Shown one piece after another: positions 1-8,460 of a DNA stretch of 32,268 nt. Numbering within the stretch: the first letter of the stretch is position 1; the number at the start of each line of letters is the position of its first letter. Below the pieces are notes generated by a model. It made no database searches and had not been told where the DNA came from. It saw only the letters and a list, made by a program, of their open reading frames with translations. The position numbers and the translations under genes were made by a program. The DNA is from Bacteroidales bacterium UBA5342 (GTDB lineage Bacteria > Bacteroidota > Bacteroidia > Bacteroidales > UBA5342): contig DHQI01000074.1 in assembly GCA_002408065.1 (NCBI GenBank), forward strand, positions 32,913-65,180, read 5' to 3'.

Positions 1-1
1 C

Positions 2-2149
2 AAGGTACAGCTAATGAAGCGTCGTGGCGGCGTAGGTCATGACCTTTCTCACATCCGCCCTAAAGGATCTCCGGTGAAAAATTCAGCCTTAACATCAACA
101 GGATTAGTGCCTTTTATGGAACGTTTTTCTAATTCTACCCGTGAGGTAGCACAGGATGGACGCCGCGGCGCATTGATGCTCAGTGTCTCCATTAATCATC
201 CTGATTCTGAAGACTTCATCGATGCTAAGATGACGCAAGGCAAAGTGACAGGAGCCAATGTTTCAGTAAAAATGTCGGACGACTTTATGGCTGCCGCAGA
301 AGCAGGTAAGGAGTTCACCCAAAAATATCCCATCTATTCCAAAGAACCTAAATACACTAAGAAGGTAGAAGCCCGCAAAATTTGGGATAAGATAGTCCAC
401 AATGCATGGAAATCTGCCGAACCGGGCATTCTATTCTGGGACACCATCATCCGCGAATCAGTGCCGGATTGCTACGCTGACTTAGGCTACAAAACCGTAT
501 CGACTAACCCTTGTGGTGAAATCCCATTATGCCCATACGATAGCTGCCGCCTATTGGCTATCAACCTTTACTCTTATGTGGAAAAACCGTTCACTAAAGA
601 GGCTAAATTTAACTTTAAGCTTTTCCGTGAGCATGCTCAATTGGCTTTACGTATGATGGATGATATCATTGATCTTGAAATTGAAAAGATTGATAAAATT
701 ATTGATAAAATAGACAAAGACCCGGAACCGCTGGAAATCAAACGTACCGAGCTAGAACTATGGAAAAACATTCAGCTTAAGTCGAAGCAAGGACGCCGTA
801 CCGGTGTAGGCATCACCGCCGAAGGCGATATGCTGGCAGCCTTGGGCATACGCTATGGCACCGCCGAAGCTACCGATTTCTCAGAGGAAGTACACAAAAC
901 TATCGCCGTAGAATGCTACCGCTCATCGGCCATTCTGGCTAAAGAACGTGGTGCTTTTGAAATCTATGACTCTAAACGCGAGCTTAACAACCCTTTCGTT
1001 AACCGCATAAAAGAAGCAGCCCCCGAAGTGTATGACAGTATGCTGGAGCACGGACGCCGCAATATAGCCTGTCTGACCATTGCCCCTACAGGTACTACCA
1101 GCCTAATGACGCAAACAACTTCAGGAATAGAGCCGGTATTCCTGCCTGTATACACCCGCCGCCGTAAGGTAAACCCTAACGACCCGGATGTGCATGTAGA
1201 CTTTACCGACGAACAAGGTGATTCGTTTGAAAACTATACCGTATTCCACCACAAATTTGTGGATTGGATGGTCGCTAATGGTTATGAAACAACTAAGAAA
1301 TACAGCAATGATGAGATTAACGAGCTGGTAGAAAAATCGCCTTATTACAAAGCTACCTCTAACGATGTAGACTGGTTAGAGAAAGTAAAAATGCAAGGTC
1401 GTGTACAAAAATGGGTCGACCACTCCATCTCTGTTACCATCAACCTACCTAATGATGTAAAAGAAGAGCTGGTAGGCGACTTGTATATGGAAGCCTGGAA
1501 AGCCGGATGTAAAGGCATCACGGTATATCGTGACGGTTCGCGTACCGGCGTATTGGTGTCAAATGACGCCCCGGAAGAAAAAGAAAACAAAAACAGCGAA
1601 GTAGTGGAAAGCCGCCCTGAAAGGCTGGAAGCTGACGTACTGCGTTTCCAAAATAACAAAGAGAAATGGATTGCTTTTGTAGGCTTACTCAACGGACGAC
1701 CTTACGAAATCTTTACCGGACTGGCAGACGACGAAGACGGTATCTTATTGCCAGGATCTATAAGCAAAGGAGCTATCATTAAAGGCATCGACGAAGAGGG
1801 CAACAAGCGCTACGACTTCCAATACAGCAACCGCCGTGGCTACAAAACCACCATCGAGGGTTTATCACATAAGTTTGACCCTATCTATTGGAATTATGCT
1901 AAACTGATTTCAGGCGTATTGCGTTACAACATGCCTATTGATCTTGTTATCAGCCTGGTTGGCGACCTACAACTGGATACAGAATCCATCAACACTTGGA
2001 AAAATGGTGTAGCACGCGCCCTGAAAAAATACATCCCGAACGGCACCATAGCCGAAGGCCAAAAATGTGGAAATTGTGGCAGCGATAGCCTCATCTATCA
2101 AGAAGGTTGCCTGATTTGTACTACTTGCGGTAGCTCTAAGTGCGGATAA
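2..2149 (+). CDS. nrdJ: Adenosylcobalamin-dependent (class II) ribonucleoside-diphosphate reductase, 3' part
   Basis: Reduces ribonucleotides to deoxyribonucleotides with a B12-generated radical, without oxygen. The frame is open from base 2, so the gene is cut by the window edge and the true start is missing; the first visible ATG (base 14) is internal. Numbering from that ATG, NPCGEIPL (165-172) holds the thiyl-radical Cys167 and Cys178 lies 11 residues later, the spacing of the radical and second redox cysteine of the family; the first redox cysteine would be upstream of the window. APTGTTS, the SISVTINLP stretch and GITVYRDGSR are further family motifs. After these comes a C-terminal extension of the TSCPD type, and the protein ends in a cysteine-rich tail (CGNCG, CLICTTCG, SSKCG), probably a zinc ribbon and/or the redox tail that re-reduces the active site. 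A charged insert near 220-255 looks lineage-specific. Family identity is secure. Confidence 0.95.
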   Translation, partial: KVQLMKRRGGVGHDLSHIRPKGSPVKNSALTSTGLVPFMERFSNSTREVAQDGRRGALMLSVSINHPDSEDFIDAKMTQGKVTGANVSVKMSDDFMAAAEAGKEFTQKYPIYSKEPKYTKKVEARKIWDKIVHNAWKSAEPGILFWDTIIRESVPDCYADLGYKTVSTNPCGEIPLCPYDSCRLLAINLYSYVEKPFTKEAKFNFKLFREHAQLALRMMDDIIDLEIEKIDKIIDKIDKDPEPLEIKRTELELWKNIQLKSKQGRRTGVGITAEGDMLAALGIRYGTAEATDFSEEVHKTIAVECYRSSAILAKERGAFEIYDSKRELNNPFVNRIKEAAPEVYDSMLEHGRRNIACLTIAPTGTTSLMTQTTSGIEPVFLPVYTRRRKVNPNDPDVHVDFTDEQGDSFENYTVFHHKFVDWMVANGYETTKKYSNDEINELVEKSPYYKATSNDVDWLEKVKMQGRVQKWVDHSISVTINLPNDVKEELVGDLYMEAWKAGCKGITVYRDGSRTGVLVSNDAPEEKENKNSEVVESRPERLEADVLRFQNNKEKWIAFVGLLNGRPYEIFTGLADDEDGILLPGSISKGAIIKGIDEEGNKRYDFQYSNRRGYKTTIEGLSHKFDPIYWNYAKLISGVLRYNMPIDLVISLVGDLQLDTESINTWKNGVARALKKYIPNGTIAEGQKCGNCGSDSLIYQEGCLICTTCGSSKCG

Positions 2150-2238
2150 TGCTTAGGCTACGTGCTTGCTAAGCACATTCCGACAAGCTCTCCCTTCTAA
2201 CGAAGGAAACCAGACACACGAGAAGCTTGTGAATGTGC
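2150..2238 (+). other. Structured 3' UTR of nrdJ with competing hairpins
   Basis: Directly after the nrdJ stop codon the RNA can form a 15-bp stem: GCACATTC (2173-2180) with GAATGTGC (2231-2238), and, after a 2-nt bulge, ACAAGCT (2183-2189) with AGCTTGT (2224-2230). Inside it is a small hairpin CCTTC/GAAGG (2193-2206). The 5' arm overlaps two alternative hairpins, TGCTTAG/CTAAGCA (2150-2156 with 2169-2175) and GTGCTT/AAGCAC (2162-2176), which cannot form together with the long stem. The real terminator lies further downstream at 2281. No B12-box or known riboswitch motif was seen. It could be a structured 3' UTR, a processed small RNA or a dispersed palindromic repeat. Confidence 0.45.
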
Positions 2239-2280
2239 GGACTGTAAGACACGAGCGAATCTGACATAAATATTTAAACA

Positions 2281-2316
2281 AAAACCCTGAATCTTTGGAT
2301 TTGGGGTTTTGTTTTT
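2281..2316 (+). terminator. Rho-independent terminator of nrdJ
   Basis: AAAACCCTGAAT (2281-2292), loop of 6, ATTTGGGGTTTT (2299-2310), then GTTTTT. The 12-bp stem is fully paired in plus-strand RNA with two G-U wobbles; in minus-strand RNA these become A-C mismatches, so it is oriented for nrdJ. Confidence 0.85.
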
Positions 2317-2425
2317 CTTATTACAGACAAAACTAAGTAATGGAAAAAATAGATGAGATCAAAGTAAATTTCAGGGAAGAAATATCACAAGCGGTCTTAC
2401 CTGACACTTTTTCACAGAACTTCAC

Positions 2426-2433
2426 TACCTTTG
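2426..2433 (+). promoter_or_regulatory. -7 promoter element (TAnnTTTG) for the outer-membrane protein gene
   Basis: TACCTTTG matches the Bacteroidota -7 consensus. No clear -33 TTTG was found at the right distance. Transcription would start near 2438-2441, leaving a leader of only about 10 nt before the proposed start at 2450. Confidence 0.55.
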
Positions 2434-2449
2434 TATTAAAACACAGGCC

Positions 2450-4393
2450 ATCAGAAACCAAAAACACATACTCCCCACCTTAATACTACTATGCGCACTA
2501 CCTCTACTAAGTGTGGCACAAGACACCATCCGCATCCCCTATAACCAAATGATGATATGCCGCGATACGGTTTATTTTGGGGTCAGTGACTCGGTAATAA
2601 TATTGCCGGAGGGAGAAAATTATCAGATGCAACGTAATCTATTGCTTCGCAGCAATGTGTTTTACGAAAAATTTCCACAAAAAAAAGCACATGTAGAAGC
2701 TAGAGTAAAGCGTTATTATGCGCTTTGGAATCTGGCCTACTCATATTCCACAAAGGATACGACGGTCATTATTGACAAATCTTTTAATGCATCTAAGATT
2801 TATTTTAGTCAGTTTGATGGTAAAGTAATACGAAACATTAGCTTTGAAGATGTGGACATGTTTGAGGGGGCGGTGGAAGATCTTTCCCAAAACGCGATCA
2901 GCAAAGTCGGCAAACTCCTGAATGATGCACACTTTGACACCCGTAAACATGTCCTGAAAAACAACCTCCGCTTTCGAGAAAATGACCGACTGGAAGCTTG
3001 GGAAATGTCGGAAAATGAACGCCTGCTACGCCAATTGGACTACATAGAGGATGCCCGCATCGTGGTAAAACAAAAGAGTTTCTTAGCAGATAGTGTGGAC
3101 ATTGTCATTATTACCAAAGACCGCTTTCCTTTGGGGCTTCATGTTAGTGCCGATGATTACGATAGCTATTATGCCTCATCTTATTTAAGTAATTTTTTGG
3201 GAATGGGAGACTATCTGGAAACAGGTGTCAGCCTCAACCTTACCGAGAACCGGGTATGGGGCTTTAATGCCAAATACCTGAGTCGCAATATCGCCGGAAG
3301 CTTTATAGATGCTGGTGTCTACCGCACTTCTGATTACGAGAAAAACAACTACGGCTTCCGGTTGGAACGCCCCTTTCGCACTACAGACATGCGTTTTGGA
3401 GGGGCTTTTAGCTACGACAGGCTAGAGCAAACCCGACGCTATACGCACGAAAATACCGACAGCCTGCTAAGCAGCCCTTATAAGAGTAATATCTATGATG
3501 TTTGGCTGGGCAAAACCTTTGTAATATCTCCCACTGCCGAGCGCCCCAACATCAGTATGGCGGCCCGTTATTACAATGAGAGCTACACGCTAAGGCCAGA
3601 AATAAAACAGGACTCTAACCTCATATTTCACGACTGGAAAGTGAGCCTGGCAAGTCTGATGATTCAAAAAGTCAATTTTTTTCAAACAACAAAACTGGGT
3701 GAATTTGGAGTGACGGAAGATATCCCTGTGGGATACAGTCTTAAAGTTACTACCGGGCATAGCTGGAACGAGTACGTCAACAGACCTTATCTGGGAAGCG
3801 AAATAAACACCTTACATGTGTACCCCAAAGCAGGATTACTACAAATAAGAAGTGAAGTTGGTGGTTTTTATTATCAAGAGAATGCTGAAGATACTTATAT
3901 TAAAGCAAGTCTCAACTACATAAGTCATCTAAGCAACTGGGGTGCTTTTGATTACAGGCATATCCTTTTCGCTAGCTGTAAGCTTTTGTTTAATGAACGC
4001 TATTATTCTTTGCTGAATTTTTATGACCAATACATGGGCTACATTCAAAATAATATTGACGCCAAAAGTTTTGTTGCAATACAATATAAACCTACATTCT
4101 TTATTCCCGGTGATATACTCGGTTTCAAACTCTCTGCGTCACCTTTCGCCACCCTGGGGTATTTCACTAAAGACGAGCACTTTAATGGGAAAAATCAGTC
4201 GTACGCCGATATGGGTCTTACACTTAGAACAAAGAATGAAAGTTTGATATTTCCGACTTTGGGAGCTGATATACGATACTATCCACGATACGGAGAGAAA
4301 AACAATATCGTAACTTTCCGTATTTTTGCACAAAACACTAAATTATTTGAAAATATATTTTCTCCTAAACCCAAATTAATCAGAACATATTAG
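2450..4393 (+). CDS. Outer-membrane protein with POTRA-like domain and C-terminal beta-barrel
   Basis: The protein has a POTRA-like segment (around ENERLLRQLDYIEDARIVV) followed by about 400 residues rich in alternating hydrophobic/aromatic strands (for example YGFRLERPF, MRFGGAFSYD, VTFRIFAQN) and ends in ..KLIRTY, as expected for a BamA/TamA-like outer-membrane barrel. Its substrate is unknown. The first ordinary start codon in frame is GTG 2513, but that removes a good signal peptide: translating upstream gives IRNQKHILPTLILLCALPLL followed by SVA before QDT, an ideal n-region, h-region and cleavage site. The frame is open back to a TGA at 2402 and contains no ATG, GTG or TTG before 2513; only ATT 2435, ATC 2450 and ATA 2468 are available. 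I placed the start at ATC 2450, because it follows the predicted transcription start and gives a basic n-region. If a canonical start is required, the range is 2513-4393. The product assignment is firm only at the level of fold. Confidence 0.75.
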   Translation: MRNQKHILPTLILLCALPLLSVAQDTIRIPYNQMMICRDTVYFGVSDSVIILPEGENYQMQRNLLLRSNVFYEKFPQKKAHVEARVKRYYALWNLAYSYSTKDTTVIIDKSFNASKIYFSQFDGKVIRNISFEDVDMFEGAVEDLSQNAISKVGKLLNDAHFDTRKHVLKNNLRFRENDRLEAWEMSENERLLRQLDYIEDARIVVKQKSFLADSVDIVIITKDRFPLGLHVSADDYDSYYASSYLSNFLGMGDYLETGVSLNLTENRVWGFNAKYLSRNIAGSFIDAGVYRTSDYEKNNYGFRLERPFRTTDMRFGGAFSYDRLEQTRRYTHENTDSLLSSPYKSNIYDVWLGKTFVISPTAERPNISMAARYYNESYTLRPEIKQDSNLIFHDWKVSLASLMIQKVNFFQTTKLGEFGVTEDIPVGYSLKVTTGHSWNEYVNRPYLGSEINTLHVYPKAGLLQIRSEVGGFYYQENAEDTYIKASLNYISHLSNWGAFDYRHILFASCKLLFNERYYSLLNFYDQYMGYIQNNIDAKSFVAIQYKPTFFIPGDILGFKLSASPFATLGYFTKDEHFNGKNQSYADMGLTLRTKNESLIFPTLGADIRYYPRYGEKNNIVTFRIFAQNTKLFENIFSPKPKLIRTY

Positions 4394-4491
4394 GCGATCA
4401 TTTTATCTCAGATAAGAAGCATTTCATCTTATACTTTATACAATTTATTAATAAGCTAAACCCGCATCGTTTCCGTACTAAAACAATAGCC

Positions 4492-4499
4492 TAAATTTG
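4492..4499 (+). promoter_or_regulatory. -7 promoter element (TAnnTTTG) for the kinase gene
   Basis: TAAATTTG matches the consensus, 23 bp before the ATG at 4523. A TTTCC at 4470-4474 is a poor -33 candidate. It separates the kinase gene from the outer-membrane protein gene, with a 129-bp gap between them. Confidence 0.5.
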
Positions 4500-4522
4500 C
4501 CCCCCTAAAACACTGAAATTAA

Positions 4523-5320
4523 ATGAAAAAAAACACCACGATATACATCCACCCTAATTATGAACACCTGAGAAACGAAATTGAGAATTTACCTGATAAT
4601 TTCTTGCAAGAAGGACGTCTGATCAGAAACAAACGCAACCACCTGAGAGAGACTCAGTGGCAAGGCATATCAATCTGTATCAAATCATTTAAAAAACCAA
4701 CAGCTCTCAATCAATTCGTTTATTCATTTTTCAGGATGGGTAAAGCACAACGCTCATTCACTTACGCCAAAAAATTATTAGAATACGGAATAGATACCCC
4801 GGCACCAATTGCATATATTATAGAACGTAACCATTTAGGTCTACTAAGCCAGTCATACTATCTCAGTGAATACGAGAATCACCAATTATGCATAAGCCAA
4901 GTCAGCAAGGTAGGTTTACCTGTAGACGAACAGAGAAAATTAGTGGATAGCTTTATGGCAGAAGTGGTAGAGAAATTTCATCACAACGGCATTATAAACA
5001 AAGACTTTAACGGGACTAATATATTAATAAGTGAGGCTGAAAACAACTATCACTTTTCATATATAGATATCAACCGCATCCGTTTCAAAAAAAAAGTAAC
5101 ACATCGTCAGGCACTGGACCAGTTGAGTATGTTGAGTAGTGAACCTAACCTTGTTATCCTCTTTGCCGAAGCTTATGCCAAACTCAAGCAACTTGACAGT
5201 ACAGAAACTATTTTCGAATTATTTACAACTAAATACTTCAACCGTCGCAGACGACGTAAGAAGGAAAAAGCAAAAAAAACCTTAAAAAGTCTTATAGGAA
5301 CAAAAAGAAAGAGGAACTAA
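4523..5320 (+). CDS. WaaP/Kdo-kinase-like lipopolysaccharide kinase family protein
   Basis: A 265-residue protein with a eukaryotic-like kinase fold as in WaaP, KdkA and InaA, enzymes that phosphorylate LPS core sugars at the inner membrane face. Visible elements are a candidate nucleotide-binding lysine in CIKSFKKP (Lys54), the helix AQRSFTYAKKLLEYGIDTPAP, the catalytic loop NKDFNGTN (Asp161, Asn166; the usual HxD histidine is replaced by Asn159-Lys160) and the metal-binding Asp182 in YIDINR. The C terminus is very basic (RRRRKKEKAKK), suited to membrane phospholipid contact. It is read from its own promoter and is convergent with pdxB, with only 22 bp between the stop codons and no obvious terminator. 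LPS kinase is likely; the sugar acceptor is unknown. Confidence 0.75.
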   Translation: MKKNTTIYIHPNYEHLRNEIENLPDNFLQEGRLIRNKRNHLRETQWQGISICIKSFKKPTALNQFVYSFFRMGKAQRSFTYAKKLLEYGIDTPAPIAYIIERNHLGLLSQSYYLSEYENHQLCISQVSKVGLPVDEQRKLVDSFMAEVVEKFHHNGIINKDFNGTNILISEAENNYHFSYIDINRIRFKKKVTHRQALDQLSMLSSEPNLVILFAEAYAKLKQLDSTETIFELFTTKYFNRRRRRKKEKAKKTLKSLIGTKRKRN

Positions 5321-5342
5321 AAGAAGACTAAACCTTTACATG

Positions 5343-6362
5343 CTAAAGACAAACAGGTTGACGACGGTAATTATAAGCTCCACGTAATTGTTCAAATTTA
5401 TCAGTAGCAGCACGCAAAGCCGCATCATCATCCATGATAGCATAAGAGCGGCGCACCTGCTCCATCAAAGGTAAATGAGCATCAGCAGCGTTAGGATTTT
5501 CGGGTAATTCGACTTTCCATCCATCTAATCCTAATTGAAAAAATTGATTAAGGGCTTGCACTGCCATAGTAGTAGCATTAGCCTTGCCCTCCATAGAATA
5601 TCCGGCAATATGAAAGGTGGCAATATCTGCTTGCTCTAAAAGCCTAGCATTCAGACGAGGCTCGTTCTCCCAACAATCGATAACGAGATGCGATAAGCGA
5701 GCATTTTTTTTACCATCCAGCAAAGCCTCACTATCGGTCACCTCACCTCTCGCAGCATTGATAATCAATACTTTTTGAGCTAAAGCAGCCACAAACTCCT
5801 GATCACATAAATGATAAGTTGGATATTTACCATCGCGTGTCAACGGTGTATGAAAAGTAATAATATCAGCTTTCTGCTGCACTTCTGCTAATGAAACAAA
5901 ACCCTCCGGCCCTTCATTTTCAACACGAGGCGGGTCATTTCGAAGCACCGTCATACCTAAACGCTCAGCAAAATTAGCGACGCGGCTTCCAACATTTCCC
6001 ACGCCTACTACGCCTAAGACTTTTCCGCTTAAATCATTCCCCAACAATTCCCCCAAGGCAGCAAACACATACTGCACTACAGCATCGGCATTACAACCGG
6101 GGGCATTTTGCCATTTTATATTATTATCAGCACAAAAATCACGATCAATATGATCGTAACCAATGGTAGCTGTAGCAATCATCTTCACGTGACTTCCACA
6201 TAACAAATCAGCATTACATTGTGTACGGGTGCGGGTAATAAGGGCATCGGCATCCCTTGCCATAGCAGCAGTTGTTGCCTTTCCGGGCACATACAACACC
6301 TCGGCAAAATTTTCAAACACACCTTGTATATAGGGTATTTTATCGTCTATTATTATTTTCAT
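5343..6362 (-). CDS. pdxB: 4-phosphoerythronate dehydrogenase
   Basis: Oxidises 4-phosphoerythronate in the DXP-independent branch of pyridoxal 5'-phosphate synthesis. The 339-residue protein starts MKIIIDDKIPYIQGVFE, typical of PdxB, and has the D-2-hydroxyacid dehydrogenase layout: TATIGYDHID in the first domain, the NAD-binding GVVGVGNVGSRVA, NAARGEV with the substrate/cofactor arginine, and the histidine in FHIAGYSMEGKANAT. The C-terminal domain is short, as in Bacteroidota members. It lies 43 bp downstream of the phosphoesterase gene on the same strand, probably co-transcribed. An 8-bp tandem repeat sits immediately upstream of its ATG. PLP is the cofactor of RocD, encoded elsewhere in this window, but nothing links the two loci. 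Confidence 0.93.
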   Translation of the reverse strand: MKIIIDDKIPYIQGVFENFAEVLYVPGKATTAAMARDADALITRTRTQCNADLLCGSHVKMIATATIGYDHIDRDFCADNNIKWQNAPGCNADAVVQYVFAALGELLGNDLSGKVLGVVGVGNVGSRVANFAERLGMTVLRNDPPRVENEGPEGFVSLAEVQQKADIITFHTPLTRDGKYPTYHLCDQEFVAALAQKVLIINAARGEVTDSEALLDGKKNARLSHLVIDCWENEPRLNARLLEQADIATFHIAGYSMEGKANATTMAVQALNQFFQLGLDGWKVELPENPNAADAHLPLMEQVRRSYAIMDDDAALRAATDKFEQLRGAYNYRRQPVCL

Positions 6363-6366
6363 ATCA

Positions 6367-6394
6367 ATGAGTAAATGAGTGAATGCGAGAATGC
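6367..6394. repeat. 8-bp tandem repeat upstream of pdxB
   Basis: On the plus strand: ATGAGTAA, ATGAGTGA, ATGCGAGA, then ATGCC. The period is 8 bp with drift, ending 5 bp from the pdxB start codon. It fills most of the 43-bp gap between pdxB and the phosphoesterase gene. Confidence 0.6.
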
Positions 6395-6405
6395 CAACCT
6401 TGTAT

Positions 6406-6894
6406 TTAATCGAGTTCTATTACCTCTAGGTCTTTCATATTTTCACCATCGATGGTAAACCTTATCAAGGTACGCTTCTGATGAAAGCCAAAATTACCGG
6501 CAGCACCGGGATTAATATGGAGCCATCCCAGCTGTTTGTCAAACATGACTTTTAGAATATGAGAATGTCCGCATACAAAGAGTTGGGGGCTATGCTTCAT
6601 CAGCGCGACAAAGGCCTGCTTGTCATACTTACCGGGATATCCACCAATATGGGTCATATAAACCCTAACACCTTCAACCTGAAAAACGAGCTCTTTATCT
6701 ACTCGGTTACGTATTTTATGACTATCGATATTACCATAAACTATCCGCAAAGGTCTGAAATTTTTGAGTTCATCGATGACTTCGTCAGAACCAATATCGC
6801 CGGCATGCCAGAGCTCATCACATTCCTTAAAAAAAGAAAAGACACGCTGGTCCAGGGTGCCATGAGTATCTGATAATATGCCAATTCTTGTCAC
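6406..6894 (-). CDS. YfcE-like metallophosphoesterase
   Basis: A 162-residue protein of the calcineurin-like phosphodiesterase superfamily, YfcE/MJ0936 type. The metal-binding motifs appear in order: SDTHG (Asp9, His11), AGDIGSDEV, GNIDSHK, MTHIGG and CGHSHILKV. Such enzymes hydrolyse phosphodiesters or phosphomonoesters with Mn2+ and are cytoplasmic; there is no signal peptide. The length and complete motif set indicate an intact enzyme, but the physiological substrate cannot be read from sequence. It lies directly upstream of pdxB on the same strand. Confidence 0.88.
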   Translation of the reverse strand: MTRIGILSDTHGTLDQRVFSFFKECDELWHAGDIGSDEVIDELKNFRPLRIVYGNIDSHKIRNRVDKELVFQVEGVRVYMTHIGGYPGKYDKQAFVALMKHSPQLFVCGHSHILKVMFDKQLGWLHINPGAAGNFGFHQKRTLIRFTIDGENMKDLEVIELD

Positions 6895-7006
6895 TGAATC
6901 AGTTTAAAATTATTAAGTCTGTACAACTATCCTGAGGCCCTTTCACTTCGTTACAATGCTCTGTTAAAAACCCGAATCTCTTTGTAAACGGGGGTCAACA
7001 GCTAGC

Positions 7007-8284
7007 CTATCGTATGCCTTTTTCACGTATCACATTAAGGTCTCCTACCAAGCGGTATTTCTCGCCATCAGTTCCCTCTGCTTGTATGGAGTAATAGTAA
7101 GCTCCCGGCGACACGTAAGCTCCGGTAAGTGGTGAACGTCCGTCCCAGCCTTGACTAGGATCATTCCATTTGTGCATCAAACGACCTTTACGGTCATACA
7201 CAGCCGCTTTAAATGTTTCAGGATCTATGGATTGATAACCCACCTTAAACTGACCTTCAGCACCAAAACCCAGCACCAATATATTGGGCACCTCAAGCTT
7301 CGATTCGGTCACTTTTACCTCTGTTGAGTCCGTCGCACTACACATATCGTTACCGACTACAACCCTCACAGTATACCCCTCTTCGGCGTAGCGTGTGAAG
7401 GAGTGCGTAATCTTTTCTGCTGAGTATAAGGCTGAATTAGGCTGCTCGCTTCCTTTTTCCCATATCCACCAATCGACATAATTGTAAGCCCCTTCTGGAG
7501 TCACCGTATAAGTCACATCCAATGGCGCCGAACCACTGGTTGTAGAAGAACTTACCAGCTCGTTACTAAGGCCATCCTCATCCGGTATAGAAGCATCTAT
7601 GGCCGACATTGCTACAGCAATAGCAGTATAAGGTTCGGCATAAGCCGTATCAGGCTCTGTATACTTAACCTTCAAATTATTTCCACTAAAAAAATCATCC
7701 GTGAAAGGAATGCATGTATATGTAATATCCTCTAAAGGAGCATCTTGCTTTAGAGGTGATTTTTCATCATCGTTTTCATTACTCCAGACATAAGTCGTTG
7801 TAGCAGTCAGGTGTAAATGCGTGGTGTCATTTTCTTTGTCATATACCGGGATAGTATCGCGCAACAAACTAGCATACAGACGCACATAATTACAGCTATC
7901 GCCACTATCATCTACCCAAACAGAATCGACCACCGGCTGGTATTCCGAAAAATCCACGATATAATAATAATATGAAGTAGTCGCATCTAACTTAAGCTCA
8001 TACAAGCCTTGCTGCAAACTATCCAATACGGCTACGGTATCATTCAAAGTAACAATTAGGGAATCGGAAGCAGCCGTATGATAATGCCATTCTGCCAAAG
8101 TAGAATCTGTAAACTGATAGCTTATTTCTGCAGATGAGTCCACCTTTTGCAATACCACCACAGCATCTACTCCGCTTATCTTATTATCTTTTCCATAATC
8201 ATAACTTAGATCAGTAGATACCGAAAATTGCGCCACTAAACTTAAAGGCAATAATAACAGTATTGAAATGATAATATTCTTCAT
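7007..8284 (-). CDS. Secreted PKD-domain protein with degenerate T9SS type B C-terminal domain
   Basis: 425 residues with a clear signal peptide (MKNIIISILLLLPLSLVAQ). The N-terminal ~230 residues are Ser/Thr/Asp-rich and beta-like, not assigned to a family. Residues about 245-325 form a PKD-type domain (APLDVTYTVTPEGAYNYVDW... ending GNDMCSATDSTEVKVTES). The last ~90 residues resemble the gliding-motility/T9SS type B sorting domain: VYDRKGRLMHKW, GWDGRSPLTG, VSPGAYYYSI and a final GDLNVIREKG. However, the usual opening PNGDGxND loop is replaced by VLGFGAEGQ. It is probably exported to the cell surface by type IX secretion; function is unknown. The next genes upstream on the same strand encode a glycan PGT and Ugd, but 176 bp separates it from them. 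Confidence 0.75.
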   Translation of the reverse strand: MKNIIISILLLLPLSLVAQFSVSTDLSYDYGKDNKISGVDAVVVLQKVDSSAEISYQFTDSTLAEWHYHTAASDSLIVTLNDTVAVLDSLQQGLYELKLDATTSYYYYIVDFSEYQPVVDSVWVDDSGDSCNYVRLYASLLRDTIPVYDKENDTTHLHLTATTTYVWSNENDDEKSPLKQDAPLEDITYTCIPFTDDFFSGNNLKVKYTEPDTAYAEPYTAIAVAMSAIDASIPDEDGLSNELVSSSTTSGSAPLDVTYTVTPEGAYNYVDWWIWEKGSEQPNSALYSAEKITHSFTRYAEEGYTVRVVVGNDMCSATDSTEVKVTESKLEVPNILVLGFGAEGQFKVGYQSIDPETFKAAVYDRKGRLMHKWNDPSQGWDGRSPLTGAYVSPGAYYYSIQAEGTDGEKYRLVGDLNVIREKGIR

Positions 8285-8460
8285 AGATTAAAGTTTTATT
8301 AGGCAATATTTAGCTTTACGCAAATACTAACAGTGTGTGTCTTCACCTCTCATCGGTTTATCCATATGTTACCAGCTAAGTCGTCTGCGGCTCACTTTTA
8401 ACTGTGTGAGCTGACAGCGCTATGCTTTTCACCTAAGTGTACCTAAAACTGCCAAACACC

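Noticed and set aside
2150..2280. Cobalamin riboswitch near the B12-dependent reductase gene
   Set aside because: The structure lies downstream of the gene and has no B12-box-like sequence.
2340..2480. 46-codon open frame starting ATGGAAAAAATAGATG
   Set aside because: It overlaps the promoter and the signal-peptide coding region of the next gene in another frame and shows no family features.
6966..6994. Possible minus-strand terminator after the T9SS cargo gene (CCCG/CGGG then TTTTT)
   Set aside because: Only 4 paired bases with a 14-nt loop; too weak to call.
8390..8411. Hairpin GCTCAC/GTGAGC in the gap downstream of the sugar transferase
   Set aside because: Six pairs, 10-nt loop and no T-run; could be chance. 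The 176-bp gap holds nothing else recognisable.
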